Of a DNA stretch of 64,000 nt, positions 46,767-53,908 are shown in pieces; the stretch's first letter is position 1, and the number at the start of each line of letters is the position of its first letter. The notes beneath the pieces are model-generated. The model was not told the origin of the DNA. It was given only the letters and a program-made list of their open reading frames with translations, and made no database searches. Source of the stretch: a virus. The DNA lies in IMG/VR virus record IMGVR_UViG_3300042889_002115, positions 1-64,000 of that record, one strand, 5' to 3'. Position numbers and translations under genes: made by a program.

Positions 46767-47819
46767 ATGGCAACCAAACGCCTAACACGCAAACTCACTG
46801 ACGTGATTGCAGAAGTTGAAACACAACTTCGAGCACACTACAATGTAACTCAAAACAACCTTGATGCCTGGCGAACCCGTGCAAAGGCTCTATCACACAA
46901 ATTTCCTGTCAGTAGCATGATCCAAATTGAAGATCTTTGGATTGACTATGAAGTTCAGCGTGATGTGTTGCACAAGCACATCATTAATATCATGCGAAAG
47001 TGGGATCCACGCATTTGCTCCCCTGGATCTGCATGCCGCTTTGGCGGAACACCTCCAATCTATTTGTACGACGCCCAGCACCGTACCATTGCGGCAGGCT
47101 TGCTAGGCTACACAGAAATTCCTTGTGCAGTGGTAGAAACTGACGAACCCAACTTTGCATCCTACGCATTTGAAATGCTCAACGACACAGGCGTCAAACG
47201 ACTCACTCCCGGCGATTTGCATCGCAATGCCTTGGTGCGTTACAAGAATGGCAGTCGCGACAGCAAGGTAGTTCACGCCAGAACTATGCAAGATCAATTT
47301 GACGCCACGGGCATTGACCTGCAAGACAAAGGTAGTCGCAACAGCGATAACCTACGTGGTGACAACGACTACTTCTTCAGTCACTTTAAGTATGCACAAA
47401 AAGGCATCGAAGTGGATGACAAGGGCAAGGTACTGTTTGAAGTCTTAAATTCTATCAAGACAGCGTTTCCATTACAAGAGGAAATTGACCAGGGCATTTA
47501 CATTGGACTGTTGGAATTACACAAGTTATCTCGTGCAGAGACAACCGAATTACCCAAAAGGTGGATAATTGAATTGTTAAATGTGGTCAAGAAAACTTTT
47601 AAGAGTTCTAATTTGATCCATTCCAAAGCCAAAGTGCAATGGGAACATGTGAATCCCGGCGGCACTTGGACTGCTCCTACTGCTATGAGCAACTTCATGC
47701 GTGAGCTGTATATTCGCAACGGCGGCACCCAGTTGAACTTGCCCTACCACGGAGAAGGCGCTAAAATGGGTATTACTGATGGCAATGTTGCCCCAGGTTT
47801 GTTTCCCGAGGAGAACTAA
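46767..47819 (+). CDS. ParB/Srx-like domain protein
   Basis: 350-residue protein with an N-terminal ParB-type fold: SSMIQIEDLWIDYEVQRDVL, then IYLYDAQHRTIAAGLLGYTE and IPCAVVETDEPNFASYAFEM, the box-II-like DxQHR segment. The remaining 200 residues are helical and phage-specific. ParB-like phage proteins can be nucleases, CTPases or DNA-binding; no DNA site is visible. ATG at 46767 with AAAGGAA; strong promoter with double hairpin. The next gene is 1 bp downstream. Confidence 0.8.
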   Translation: MATKRLTRKLTDVIAEVETQLRAHYNVTQNNLDAWRTRAKALSHKFPVSSMIQIEDLWIDYEVQRDVLHKHIINIMRKWDPRICSPGSACRFGGTPPIYLYDAQHRTIAAGLLGYTEIPCAVVETDEPNFASYAFEMLNDTGVKRLTPGDLHRNALVRYKNGSRDSKVVHARTMQDQFDATGIDLQDKGSRNSDNLRGDNDYFFSHFKYAQKGIEVDDKGKVLFEVLNSIKTAFPLQEEIDQGIYIGLLELHKLSRAETTELPKRWIIELLNVVKKTFKSSNLIHSKAKVQWEHVNPGGTWTAPTAMSNFMRELYIRNGGTQLNLPYHGEGAKMGITDGNVAPGLFPEEN

Positions 47820-47820
47820 A

Positions 47821-48342
47821 ATGAAAAATGCATTTCACAACTACCCTGCAATCTACTTACCACTGGCCTCAATGAATGATCCTTGGGAAATCTGTGAATT
47901 CTTAGATGCTAAAAATATCAGACAGTACACCTATTTCTTTGCTACCAGTTTAGGAATACTAAAATATGGACAGAGCGCCAATGATAACAGTGCATTTTGT
48001 GGCAACCGTCTATACAGACAAGCAGGCAACATACTTGGTTGGCCCAAAGGCCTGATAGGTAACAGTGGCGATGACATGACGGTTATTAGTCAGGACTATA
48101 CAGAAATGTACAGGAAAAATTTACACAGGAAGGATGTGATAATTGGTGTGGTTGACATGTCTGGGCACACCGCCGAAGACTGTGAAGAATTAGAACGAAA
48201 TTTTATTGACCTACATATTCACCAGCGCGGTCATGCCCCAATTGGAAACAAGGATTATACAACTTTGTTAACTGAACGAAAATATCACAATCAACATCAA
48301 CTAGAAAAGTTTGGCATTTATATCCTGGGTGACCATGCTTAA
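47821..48342 (+). CDS. Possible GIY-YIG-type endonuclease
   Basis: 173-residue protein. YTYFFATSLGILKYGQSAND may be a divergent GIY-YIG pair (aromatic strand, then KYG), followed by GNRLYRQAGNI with Arg and, much later, a Glu in ELERNFIDLH. These fit the GIY-YIG order Tyr, Tyr, Arg, Glu. Weak match, so nuclease activity is a guess. Directly follows the ParB-like gene. Confidence 0.55.
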   Translation: MKNAFHNYPAIYLPLASMNDPWEICEFLDAKNIRQYTYFFATSLGILKYGQSANDNSAFCGNRLYRQAGNILGWPKGLIGNSGDDMTVISQDYTEMYRKNLHRKDVIIGVVDMSGHTAEDCEELERNFIDLHIHQRGHAPIGNKDYTTLLTERKYHNQHQLEKFGIYILGDHA

Positions 48343-48892
48343 AGAATCTCTAGAACAATTCACAGCACCGGTGTACGGCAAGACCCGTCGTACACCGGAC
48401 ACATACCGCACTGTGGCCGACCACTGTACCGGGCACTTGGAACGTCTGGTTGCAGAGTACCGCGGTGTAAAAAACAATCAACAGTTGTTGCGTGAGATAC
48501 GCAATGACATTGACTACTATCTGCGTCGATATCACGAGTACTGCATCAAGCAACGCGATGGAATGCAAGCACACTACCACGAAATTGGCGCTGATGACGA
48601 GTGTGATTTTGAGCATTTGATTCCGGCCGCTCGCATTCGCGACCTGTTGTTGGTCAATGCCATCGCAGTAGAACAGGCTCTCAATGCACCCACTGTGCGA
48701 CTGAGTCGTATCAAACATGCTCAACTCAAAGAAGCGGGCTGGGCCAGTACCACTCCTGACATGTGGCGGCCGTTCAGGCGCTACAGTCAGGTGTTTGAGG
48801 CCAAGTTTGAAACACACGACGGCACCCAGATTAACACTGAGACTTGGACACTTGAACAACATTTCAACTACTTTCAACATCTTGTGCTATGA
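48335..48892 (+). CDS. Phage protein with EHLIPAARIRD motif
   Basis: 185-residue protein, starting at the ATG at 48335 inside the end of the preceding gene. Helical first half (YRTVADHCTGHLERLVAEYR, EIRNDIDYYLRRYHEYCIKQ); middle signature CDFEHLIPAARIRDLLLVNA and NAPTVRLSRIKHAQLKEAGW, which reads like a divergent HNH fold (Glu-His and a later Lys-His). Function unknown; possible nuclease, low confidence. Coupled to the membrane protein gene downstream. Confidence 0.72.
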   Translation: MLKESLEQFTAPVYGKTRRTPDTYRTVADHCTGHLERLVAEYRGVKNNQQLLREIRNDIDYYLRRYHEYCIKQRDGMQAHYHEIGADDECDFEHLIPAARIRDLLLVNAIAVEQALNAPTVRLSRIKHAQLKEAGWASTTPDMWRPFRRYSQVFEAKFETHDGTQINTETWTLEQHFNYFQHLVL

Positions 48893-49119
48893 ACCTGGAT
48901 CTTAACTCAGTATTGAAATGGTTGGGCACTGTGACCTTGATTGTGGGCACTGGCATCAACAGCCTGGGCTATTATCCAGCAGGACCACTGATTCTGCTGT
49001 TGGGCGGCGCCTTTTGGTTGGCCGTGAGTATTCGTTGGCGCGAACCTGCACTGATTGTGACCAATGCTGTGATGTTTGTGACAGCAGCCGCGGGCCTGAC
49101 CTGGGCATGGCTAAAGTGA
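48889..49119 (+). CDS. Small membrane protein, function unknown
   Basis: 76-residue protein with three hydrophobic segments (VLKWLGTVTLIVGTGINSLG, GPLILLLGGAFWLAVSIRW, IVTNAVMFVTAAAGLTWAWL). Member of a style of small membrane proteins found in T4-like aquatic phages. Coupled by ATGA to the preceding gene. Confidence 0.78.
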   Translation: MNLDLNSVLKWLGTVTLIVGTGINSLGYYPAGPLILLLGGAFWLAVSIRWREPALIVTNAVMFVTAAAGLTWAWLK

Positions 49120-49123
49120 CTGC

Positions 49124-49477
49124 ATGATGTCACTGCCATTTCCCATTACTCAGGTCCGCAACGGTTGGATGATTAGCTGGCCCGGCTTTCGTGACATCAG
49201 CCAGATAGAAATCAAACAGAAACTGGCAGATTTAATTTTTGACTCCATTGGAGTGGAAGAGGCCCGTTTTGGTGTTCGAGTGCAGAGTGGCAAAACTGAA
49301 TTCTTGCACATACAATTCGATGACTGGGCCGCAGATCGATCCGGCATTGCAGACAAAATACTGGACCGAATTGAAATAACCGGGGTGTTGTTCGACACTA
49401 AACAGTCGGCTGAATGGTTGCAGGACTACTTTGAAAAAAAGCTGATGTGGAAACGGTTAAAACAGGTTGCTCAATAA
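49124..49477 (+). CDS. Phage protein, function unknown
   Basis: 117-residue protein: PITQVRNGWMISWPGFRDIS, helix EIKQKLADLIFDSIGVEEA, and strand-helix TEFLHIQFDDWAADRSGIAD; ends in a basic helix (YFEKKLMWKRLKQVAQ). Start may be either of two adjacent ATGs. No family recognised. Confidence 0.74.
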   Translation: MMSLPFPITQVRNGWMISWPGFRDISQIEIKQKLADLIFDSIGVEEARFGVRVQSGKTEFLHIQFDDWAADRSGIADKILDRIEITGVLFDTKQSAEWLQDYFEKKLMWKRLKQVAQ

Positions 49478-49495
49478 TCACTTTAGTGCTATAAT
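49467..49495 (+). promoter_or_regulatory. Sigma70-type promoter
   Basis: TTGCTC (49467-49472), 17 bp, extended TGC-TATAAT (49487-49495). Confidence 0.72.
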
Positions 49496-49518
49496 AATAG
49501 CACACAAGGAGACAATCC

Positions 49519-50046
49519 ATGCTTACTTTGCCCGAATTTCTTGAATTGATTGATCATCGCATCACTGGCGGCAGTGAATACGGTTGGCAGTGCTACGGCG
49601 GCCATGCACAGACCATTGACTCAGACGCAGTAGACTACAACTTCTCAGTGATTTTTGATCGGCAAGATCAAACAGTGTACGAAGTCACTGTGTGTGATTA
49701 TCCCAACAACCGTGCCTATCGCATTATCAACCCTGATTACAAAACCAAACATGATGCCGAAGCGTCCATGCGTGGGGTTCAATCCCGCCAGGCCTGGGAC
49801 GATGTTAACTATGTGGATCTAGATGTGGATGACGATTTTATACAAAAAGGTCTGGCCATCCGTGCAGGCAACTCATACGACACACGAGTTCAAGTTGAGT
49901 TGGACCTAGACGATGACCTGTTGCTCCAGCTCATGACTCAAGCTCACAAGCAAGACATTACCCTGAATAAAATGGTCGAGCAGATCCTGACGGAAATGAT
50001 TGATCGTACTCAAAAATCACAAACTGAATCTCAAAGGCAGCTGTAA
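49519..50046 (+). CDS. Phage protein with C-terminal ribbon-helix-helix-like domain
   Basis: 175-residue protein. N-terminal domain: EFLELIDHRITGGSEYGWQC, VIFDRQDQTVYEVTVCDYPN. C-terminal 50 residues: RVQVELDLDDDLLLQLMTQA and NKMVEQILTEMIDRTQ, a strand plus two helices as in ribbon-helix-helix DNA-binding or HicB-type proteins. Suggests a DNA-binding regulator fused to an unknown domain. Ribosome site AAGGAG. Confidence 0.76.
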   Translation: MLTLPEFLELIDHRITGGSEYGWQCYGGHAQTIDSDAVDYNFSVIFDRQDQTVYEVTVCDYPNNRAYRIINPDYKTKHDAEASMRGVQSRQAWDDVNYVDLDVDDDFIQKGLAIRAGNSYDTRVQVELDLDDDLLLQLMTQAHKQDITLNKMVEQILTEMIDRTQKSQTESQRQL

Positions 50047-50051
50047 ATCGG

Positions 50052-50080
50052 TTGACCTTTATTCACCAAAATGCTATAAT
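50052..50080 (+). promoter_or_regulatory. Sigma70-type promoter, near-identical copy of 6595
   Basis: TTGACC (50052-50057), 17 bp, TATAAT (50075-50080), leader TAACACTTAAACAGCAACAA then GGAG. Differs from the 6595 copy by one base up to position 50106. Confidence 0.92.
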
Positions 50081-50110
50081 TAACACTTAAACAGCAACAA
50101 GGAGCCTTGA

Positions 50111-50437
50111 ATGTTTGCACTAGACAATATTGAATCCGTCCATAACACTGCCGTAGCCGCCGCGCAACAGGCCGAAACAGAATTCCGCGCCCGGCATGGT
50201 GAGCCTGGCTACTGTGGTTTTGCCTGGGTGCAGGTAACTGAAAAAGCCAGTACCAAACTGGGTCGTGCGCTGAAAACTGTGGGCTTTACCAAGGCCTACG
50301 GTGGCGGTCTCCAGCTGTGGAATCCGGGTGGTAGCTTCACGCAGAGCATGGACATCAAAGAAACAGGTGCCCGAGCCTATGCTGAGGTACTCAAGTCGCA
50401 TGGCATCACTGCATACATGAGCTCAAGAGCCGATTGA
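50111..50437 (+). CDS. Conserved phage protein, function unknown
   Basis: 108-residue protein with a helical start (VHNTAVAAAQQAETEFRARH), GYCGFAWVQVTEKASTKLGR, GGGLQLWNPGGSFTQSMDIK and ARAYAEVLKSHGITAYMSSR. The WNPGGSFTQ segment is typical of a family of small proteins in T4-like aquatic phages. Function unknown. Conserved promoter-leader cassette. Confidence 0.8.
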   Translation: MFALDNIESVHNTAVAAAQQAETEFRARHGEPGYCGFAWVQVTEKASTKLGRALKTVGFTKAYGGGLQLWNPGGSFTQSMDIKETGARAYAEVLKSHGITAYMSSRAD

Positions 50438-50462
50438 CCCTTATTCACCATTCTGTTATAAT
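50434..50462 (+). promoter_or_regulatory. Sigma70-type promoter with conserved leader
   Basis: TTGACC (50434-50439), 17 bp, TATAAT (50457-50462), leader ATACATAAACAGCAACAAGG. Confidence 0.88.
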
Positions 50463-50492
50463 ATATACATAAACAGCAACAAGGAGTTCTAA

Positions 50493-50966
50493 ATGGGCAC
50501 ACACAGTCGAATTGGGGTCATGCACGGTGACACTGTTAAGAGTGTTTACTGTCATTGGGATGGCTACCTGGAGCACAATGGCCGGATCCTACAAGAGCAT
50601 TATGGCTCAAATCAATCCCCCAAAGCAAATCATCTTGTGGCCTTGGGCGACATTAGCTCGCTGGGCAAAGAGATTGGTGAGAAGCATCCGTTCAGTCGAT
50701 TTGACACTGACATGTCAGACGAAGCGTATGAGAAACTCTATGGCAACATGACCACTTTTTACGGTCGCGACCGTGATGAACAAGGCGTGGACTTCAAAGT
50801 GGCACACACCTTTGCCTCCTTCCTGGATCAGGTTGAGGCCTGTGGTGCAGAGTATTACTACATCATGCGTGACGGTGTGTGGTACTGTGGTAGTCCTAAC
50901 AAGGGTAGCCGACTGGTGGCTCTGACAGAGGCTCTGGCTGCAATACAGGAGACTGAACATGCGTAA
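50493..50966 (+). CDS. Conserved phage protein of the MGTHSRIGV type
   Basis: 157-residue protein starting MGTHSRIGVMHGDTVKSVYC, then HWDGYLEHNGRILQEHYGSN. This opening is shared by a widespread family of phage and bacterial hypothetical proteins. The rest is acidic and helical with YYYIMRDGVWYCGSPNKGSR near the end. The first 60 residues look like a compact alpha/beta domain. Function unknown; no nuclease or kinase motif. Confidence 0.83.
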   Translation: MGTHSRIGVMHGDTVKSVYCHWDGYLEHNGRILQEHYGSNQSPKANHLVALGDISSLGKEIGEKHPFSRFDTDMSDEAYEKLYGNMTTFYGRDRDEQGVDFKVAHTFASFLDQVEACGAEYYYIMRDGVWYCGSPNKGSRLVALTEALAAIQETEHA

Positions 50967-51087
50967 TTTAATAATTGGATTCATTCTAGGCCTGGTGGTC
51001 AGTGCTGTGGGATTTTCGGGTATTGCTCGAATGTTCGACCGAGGTGTCCAAACCATCCAGGAAACCAGCAAAGAACTCGCCCAGTAA
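50959..51087 (+). CDS. 42-residue membrane protein, function unknown
   Basis: Short frame starting in the last codons of the preceding gene (8-bp overlap), with CAGGAGA upstream. One membrane helix (LIIGFILGLVVSAVGFSGIA) and a polar tail (GVQTIQETSKELAQ). Resembles small inner-membrane proteins of T4-like phages. Confidence 0.62.
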   Translation: MRNLIIGFILGLVVSAVGFSGIARMFDRGVQTIQETSKELAQ

Positions 51088-51123
51088 AACGGGCAAACAG
51101 AGTCAAAATTATGCAGAAAGTGG

Positions 51124-51152
51124 TTGACCGTTATGCCGCAATCTGCTATAAT
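51124..51152 (+). promoter_or_regulatory. Sigma70-type promoter
   Basis: TTGACC (51124-51129), 17 bp, TATAAT (51147-51152). Confidence 0.88.
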
Positions 51153-51158
51153 TTAGAC

Positions 51159-51177
51159 ATGCAGAAAAACACTGCAT
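51159..51177 (+). promoter_or_regulatory. 5'-leader hairpin
   Basis: ATGCAG (51159-51164) pairs with CTGCAT (51172-51177), loop of seven, beginning 7 nt after the -10 box, thus at the very 5' end of the message. Confidence 0.6.
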
Positions 51178-51217
51178 TAATTTTAAACTTGACAGGCAAC
51201 TTTTTAAAGGCAACAAA

Positions 51218-51574
51218 ATGACAGAAAAACTCTTCACAGTGGCAGGTACTGCAACTAACCCCGATGGCACAACCAAGGCTCGTTTTGCAAACGACCTGGT
51301 GGCTCGCATCAAGATTCTAAACAAATCCAAATGCACTGACATTAACCTGATGGAACTGCCCGAGCCCATGACCAAACTGCAAGCTCTGCAATTTTTGCAA
51401 GCACAGGGGGTCACTGACGGCGAAGCTGGTTATGCAGTGAGTGCCAAATTGGCAGAGAAAAGCAAGGTCGCTAAAAAAGGCGAAGTCAAAGTGGCTGGCG
51501 TCAAGACCAAATCCGCTAAACCAGCGGTCACTGCTGAACAGGTGCTGTCTGCAGTAAACAAAGCCTCCGTTTAA
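51218..51574 (+). CDS. Conserved phage protein with Lys/Ala-rich tail
   Basis: 118-residue protein, KLFTVAGTATNPDGTTKARF then ADLVARIKILNKSKCTDINL-like helix/strand order, ELPEPMTKLQALQFLQAQGV and a basic tail (KVAKKGEVKVAGVKTKSAK). Common small abundant protein of aquatic phages; the tail suggests binding to nucleic acid. Strong promoter, 5' hairpin, ribosome site AAAGG and a strong terminator indicate high expression. Confidence 0.78.
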   Translation: MTEKLFTVAGTATNPDGTTKARFANDLVARIKILNKSKCTDINLMELPEPMTKLQALQFLQAQGVTDGEAGYAVSAKLAEKSKVAKKGEVKVAGVKTKSAKPAVTAEQVLSAVNKASV

Positions 51575-51596
51575 AAACTGACCAGCTCAGACCCAC

Positions 51597-51620
51597 AAGC
51601 GGCCTCCGGGCCGCTTTTTT
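51597..51620 (+). terminator. Rho-independent terminator
   Basis: AAGCGGCC (51597-51604), TCCG loop, GGCCGCTT (51609-51616), followed by T's. Confidence 0.9.
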
Positions 51621-51728
51621 ACGATCGTGACACTTTGGCATATATAAACTGTGCGTCAAGTTGACGCCATTTTTTTACCAATGACCATACTTTCGTATCG
51701 CTCCGCCGAGCCCTTGTATATTGTCAGC

Positions 51729-51929
51729 ATGCGTAACAACCCTCGAGCAGAAACTATGTTTCGGACCTGGATCAAAGATCACAAGATTGAGCATGCTTCA
51801 GTGTCTGACTACCGACTCCAATTACACGACCAACGCGGATTTGAGAAATTCTGCTTGACCTGGTCACACGATTGGCAGTGCCTGAATGTGTGGGATACCT
51901 GGAATCGACGCCACATTTATCTGGATTAA
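51729..51929 (+). CDS. LKW-family small protein 4 (divergent)
   Basis: 66-residue protein. AETMFRTWIKDHKIEHASVS, YRLQLHDQRGFEKFCLTWSH gives the strand, helix and Leu-Thr-Trp end of the family, but an extra 17 residues follow (WQCLNVWDTWNRRHIYLD). The start is uncertain: ATG at 51729 fits the family and follows a TATATT element; ATG at 51681 is the alternative. Confidence 0.6.
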   Translation: MRNNPRAETMFRTWIKDHKIEHASVSDYRLQLHDQRGFEKFCLTWSHDWQCLNVWDTWNRRHIYLD

Positions 51930-51944
51930 TTTACTCGTCTTTTA

Positions 51945-51973
51945 TTGACACCAGGTGTAGTTGACGTTATAAT
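51945..51973 (+). promoter_or_regulatory. Sigma70-type promoter of the H1-like gene
   Basis: Perfect TTGACA (51945-51950), 17 bp, TATAAT (51968-51973). Confidence 0.85.
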
Positions 51974-51981
51974 TACTTTGC

Positions 51982-52001
51982 TGCCAGCAAATCAGCTGGC
52001 A
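51982..52001 (+). promoter_or_regulatory. 5'-leader hairpin
   Basis: TGCCAGC (51982-51988) pairs perfectly with GCTGGCA (51995-52001), loop AAATCA, 8 nt after the -10 box; tail CTTAATAAGGAAACTC resembles the hsp20 and phasin leaders. Confidence 0.65.
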
Positions 52002-52023
52002 CAGTCTTAATAAGGAAACTCAA

Positions 52024-52212
52024 ATGACTACACAACATGAAACAATCGTCGCCGCTTATGAATCTTACATCTCTGAAAATGAGAAGTTCACAACCAAGGG
52101 TGTGAAAGCCTCTGCGGCCCGAGCCCGTAAAGCTCTGCAGGAAATGTCAAAAGGTATCAAGGAGCGCCGTAAAGAAATCACAGCTGAAAAAGAAGCACTA
52201 GCTGCAAAATGA
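52024..52212 (+). CDS. Histone H1-like protein (Hc1 type)
   Basis: 62-residue basic helical protein: TIVAAYESYISENEKFTTKG then SAARARKALQEMSKGIKERR and KEITAEKEALAAK. This matches the N-terminal helical domain of Hc1-like proteins (a helix with KxTTKGxxxxAxRxRKAL). Such proteins condense or coat DNA. Strong promoter and 5' hairpin suggest high expression. Overlaps the next gene by 4 bp. Confidence 0.75.
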   Translation: MTTQHETIVAAYESYISENEKFTTKGVKASAARARKALQEMSKGIKERRKEITAEKEALAAK

Positions 52213-52379
52213 TTGTGAAACAAGACCAAGTACACCGGCAGCATCCAGAACACTGGCCCGAAGAACTAACACCTGCACAACGAGAGCAACTGTTGCAGGC
52301 CAAGTTGACTCGGGCTGTGGAATGGATTCGTGCTCGTGCTGGTCTTGATACCTTTAGGTATCAAAAGGAATCAACATGA
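52209..52379 (+). CDS. 56-residue phage protein, function unknown
   Basis: Small charged helical protein (HPEHWPEELTPAQREQLLQA then LTRAVEWIRARAGLDTF), overlapping both neighbours by ATGA junctions, which supports translation. Function unknown. Confidence 0.66.
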   Translation: MIVKQDQVHRQHPEHWPEELTPAQREQLLQAKLTRAVEWIRARAGLDTFRYQKEST

Positions 52380-52813
52380 GTGATGATGAATTAACAATTA
52401 CCTGGCCTGATATTTCTGACACTTCGGACACATACAATATCAACCTTGACTCAATGGGCACAGTCAGTAGTGGTGGAGCGTATGTCTACAGTGCCAACAC
52501 GAACAACACAATCTGGACCACAAACACCACAACTGGTTCAAATCCGCAATTCAATAACTGGAACATAGGCAACAGCAATGTTGTACCGACGGGACAGTTG
52601 AGCCTAGTGGGCGACAATGCTGACATTGTGATCAATGGTCAAAGCCTAAATGACACACTGACAATCATACAAGAACGCCTGGGCATGTTGGTACCCAATG
52701 CAGAAATGGAAGCAGAATGGGACGAACTGCGCGAGCTCGCTGAACGCTATCGTGAACTAGAAAAACTATGCAAGGAAAAAAGCACAGTATGGAACAAGCT
52801 CAAAAAGATTTAA
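52376..52813 (+). CDS. Conserved phage protein, probable virion component
   Basis: 145-residue protein: acidic/Thr/Asn-rich N-terminus, then GQLSLVGDNADIVINGQSLN and a helical C-terminus NAEMEAEWDELRELAERYRE. The phrase NADIVINGQSL followed by a coiled coil ending in KLKKI is shared by hypothetical proteins of many T4-like aquatic phages, sometimes detected in virions as I recall. Function not known. Confidence 0.78.
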   Translation: MSDDELTITWPDISDTSDTYNINLDSMGTVSSGGAYVYSANTNNTIWTTNTTTGSNPQFNNWNIGNSNVVPTGQLSLVGDNADIVINGQSLNDTLTIIQERLGMLVPNAEMEAEWDELRELAERYRELEKLCKEKSTVWNKLKKI

Positions 52814-52853
52814 CATCCCGGCACAAGATGACCCCCCATTCCTGTGTGCAGAC

Positions 52854-52882
52854 TTGACAACTAAGTCAAGTTCTTGTATAAT
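52854..52882 (+). promoter_or_regulatory. Sigma70-type promoter of the lysis genes
   Basis: Perfect TTGACA (52854-52859), 17 bp, perfect TATAAT (52877-52882). Confidence 0.9.
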
Positions 52883-52889
52883 ACAATAC

Positions 52890-52946
52890 GTGAGTTAACT
52901 GCTCACATAATGGCAAAATCGTGCCATTTGGGCCCGATGATTCGGG
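52890..52946 (+). promoter_or_regulatory. Triple-hairpin 5' leader of the endolysin gene
   Basis: GTGAG/CTCAC (52890-52906), AATGGCA/TGCCATT (52909-52928, seven pairs) and CCCGA/TCGGG (52933-52946), stacked one after another in the roughly 90-nt leader. Could control stability or translation of the lysis message. Confidence 0.6.
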
Positions 52947-52978
52947 GTTATGCAACTCTCTGAGTAAGTAAAACTACC

Positions 52979-53557
52979 ATGAAAGCACAAGTAAACTCTA
53001 TCAACCAAGCACTGACCACCTGGAGCGCAAGACTGCTAAAGTCTCTGGGTCTGCTGGCAGTGGCCGTGACATTGTTCACTGTGGTTGGTGCCAAATTTGA
53101 TCATCTGCGCCTGGCCAACAGCAGAATGCCCGAGCACATGATCACTGCTGAGCAACGCATGAAAGAACTGGATTGTCTTACTAGAAATATCTACTGGGAA
53201 GCTGCCTCGGAACCTTTTGAAGGCAAAGTAGGCGTGGCCCAGGTCACACTGAATCGAGTAGAATCGGGCAAGTTCGCCCCTACCATATGCGGAGTGGTGT
53301 ACCAAAAGAATGTGTTCTACGAAAAAGTAGTGTGCCAATTCAGCTGGTTCTGCGAAGCAACTCACAAGATCAGACCCATTCACAAACCTTTGTGGCTGGA
53401 AAGTGAAGAAGTGGCCAAGAAGGTACTGCTGGAAGGATTCCGCCTGCCCAGCCTGGAAAACGCATTGTTCTATCACGCAGATTACGTGAGCCCAGGCTGG
53501 AAACTGCCCCGAATTGAAAAAATTGGACGACATATTTTTTATGGAGAACGTGTATGA
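52979..53557 (+). CDS. Cell-wall hydrolase (SleB-like endolysin) with N-terminal membrane anchor
   Basis: 192-residue peptidoglycan hydrolase. Residues 20-43 form a membrane or signal-anchor helix (LLKSLGLLAVAVTLFTVVG), then the Hydrolase_2 domain: LTRNIYWEAASEPFEGKVGV (catalytic Glu), AQVTLNRVESGKFAPTICGV and CQFSWFCEATHK. It degrades peptidoglycan, likely from the periplasmic side; the anchor resembles signal-arrest-release endolysins. Overlaps the next membrane protein (possible holin). Confidence 0.88.
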   Translation: MKAQVNSINQALTTWSARLLKSLGLLAVAVTLFTVVGAKFDHLRLANSRMPEHMITAEQRMKELDCLTRNIYWEAASEPFEGKVGVAQVTLNRVESGKFAPTICGVVYQKNVFYEKVVCQFSWFCEATHKIRPIHKPLWLESEEVAKKVLLEGFRLPSLENALFYHADYVSPGWKLPRIEKIGRHIFYGERV

Positions 53558-53862
53558 AATGGCAAATCTTATTTTTTGGCCTGCGAGATTATATCCGCGA
53601 AAGTTCTGCCAAAATCTCAGCTGACACTCTGGGATGGCTGGCTGCAATTGTACTGCATGCAGCCACAGTGCCCACAACACTGGCCCTGATAACCGGACTC
53701 AGCGACCGCACTCCCAATTTGGATATAGTGCTGTTTCTGTGGTCGGGTCTGGTGCTGTTGTTTCTTCGAGCAGTGGTACTCAAAGACATGCTGAACATCA
53801 TCACAATCGGGGTGGGATTCATGGTGCAGGCAGCATTGATGGCCCTGATTCTGTTTAAGTAA
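53554..53862 (+). CDS. Small membrane protein, possible holin
   Basis: 102-residue protein with three hydrophobic segments (LGWLAAIVLHAATVPTTLAL, IVLFLWSGLVLLFLRAVVL and ITIGVGFMVQAALMALILF). It is encoded directly after the endolysin with an ATGA overlap. Size, topology and position fit a holin, but no signature confirms it. Confidence 0.68.
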   Translation: MKWQILFFGLRDYIRESSAKISADTLGWLAAIVLHAATVPTTLALITGLSDRTPNLDIVLFLWSGLVLLFLRAVVLKDMLNIITIGVGFMVQAALMALILFK

Positions 53863-53873
53863 AAAGTACTAGA

Positions 53874-53902
53874 TTGACCATTAATCACAATCGTGCTATA
53901 AT
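53874..53902 (+). promoter_or_regulatory. Sigma70-type promoter, leaderless output
   Basis: TTGACC (53874-53879), 17 bp, TATAAT (53897-53902); the ATG of the next gene is 7 nt behind the -10 box. Confidence 0.88.
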
Positions 53903-53908
53903 AACAGC

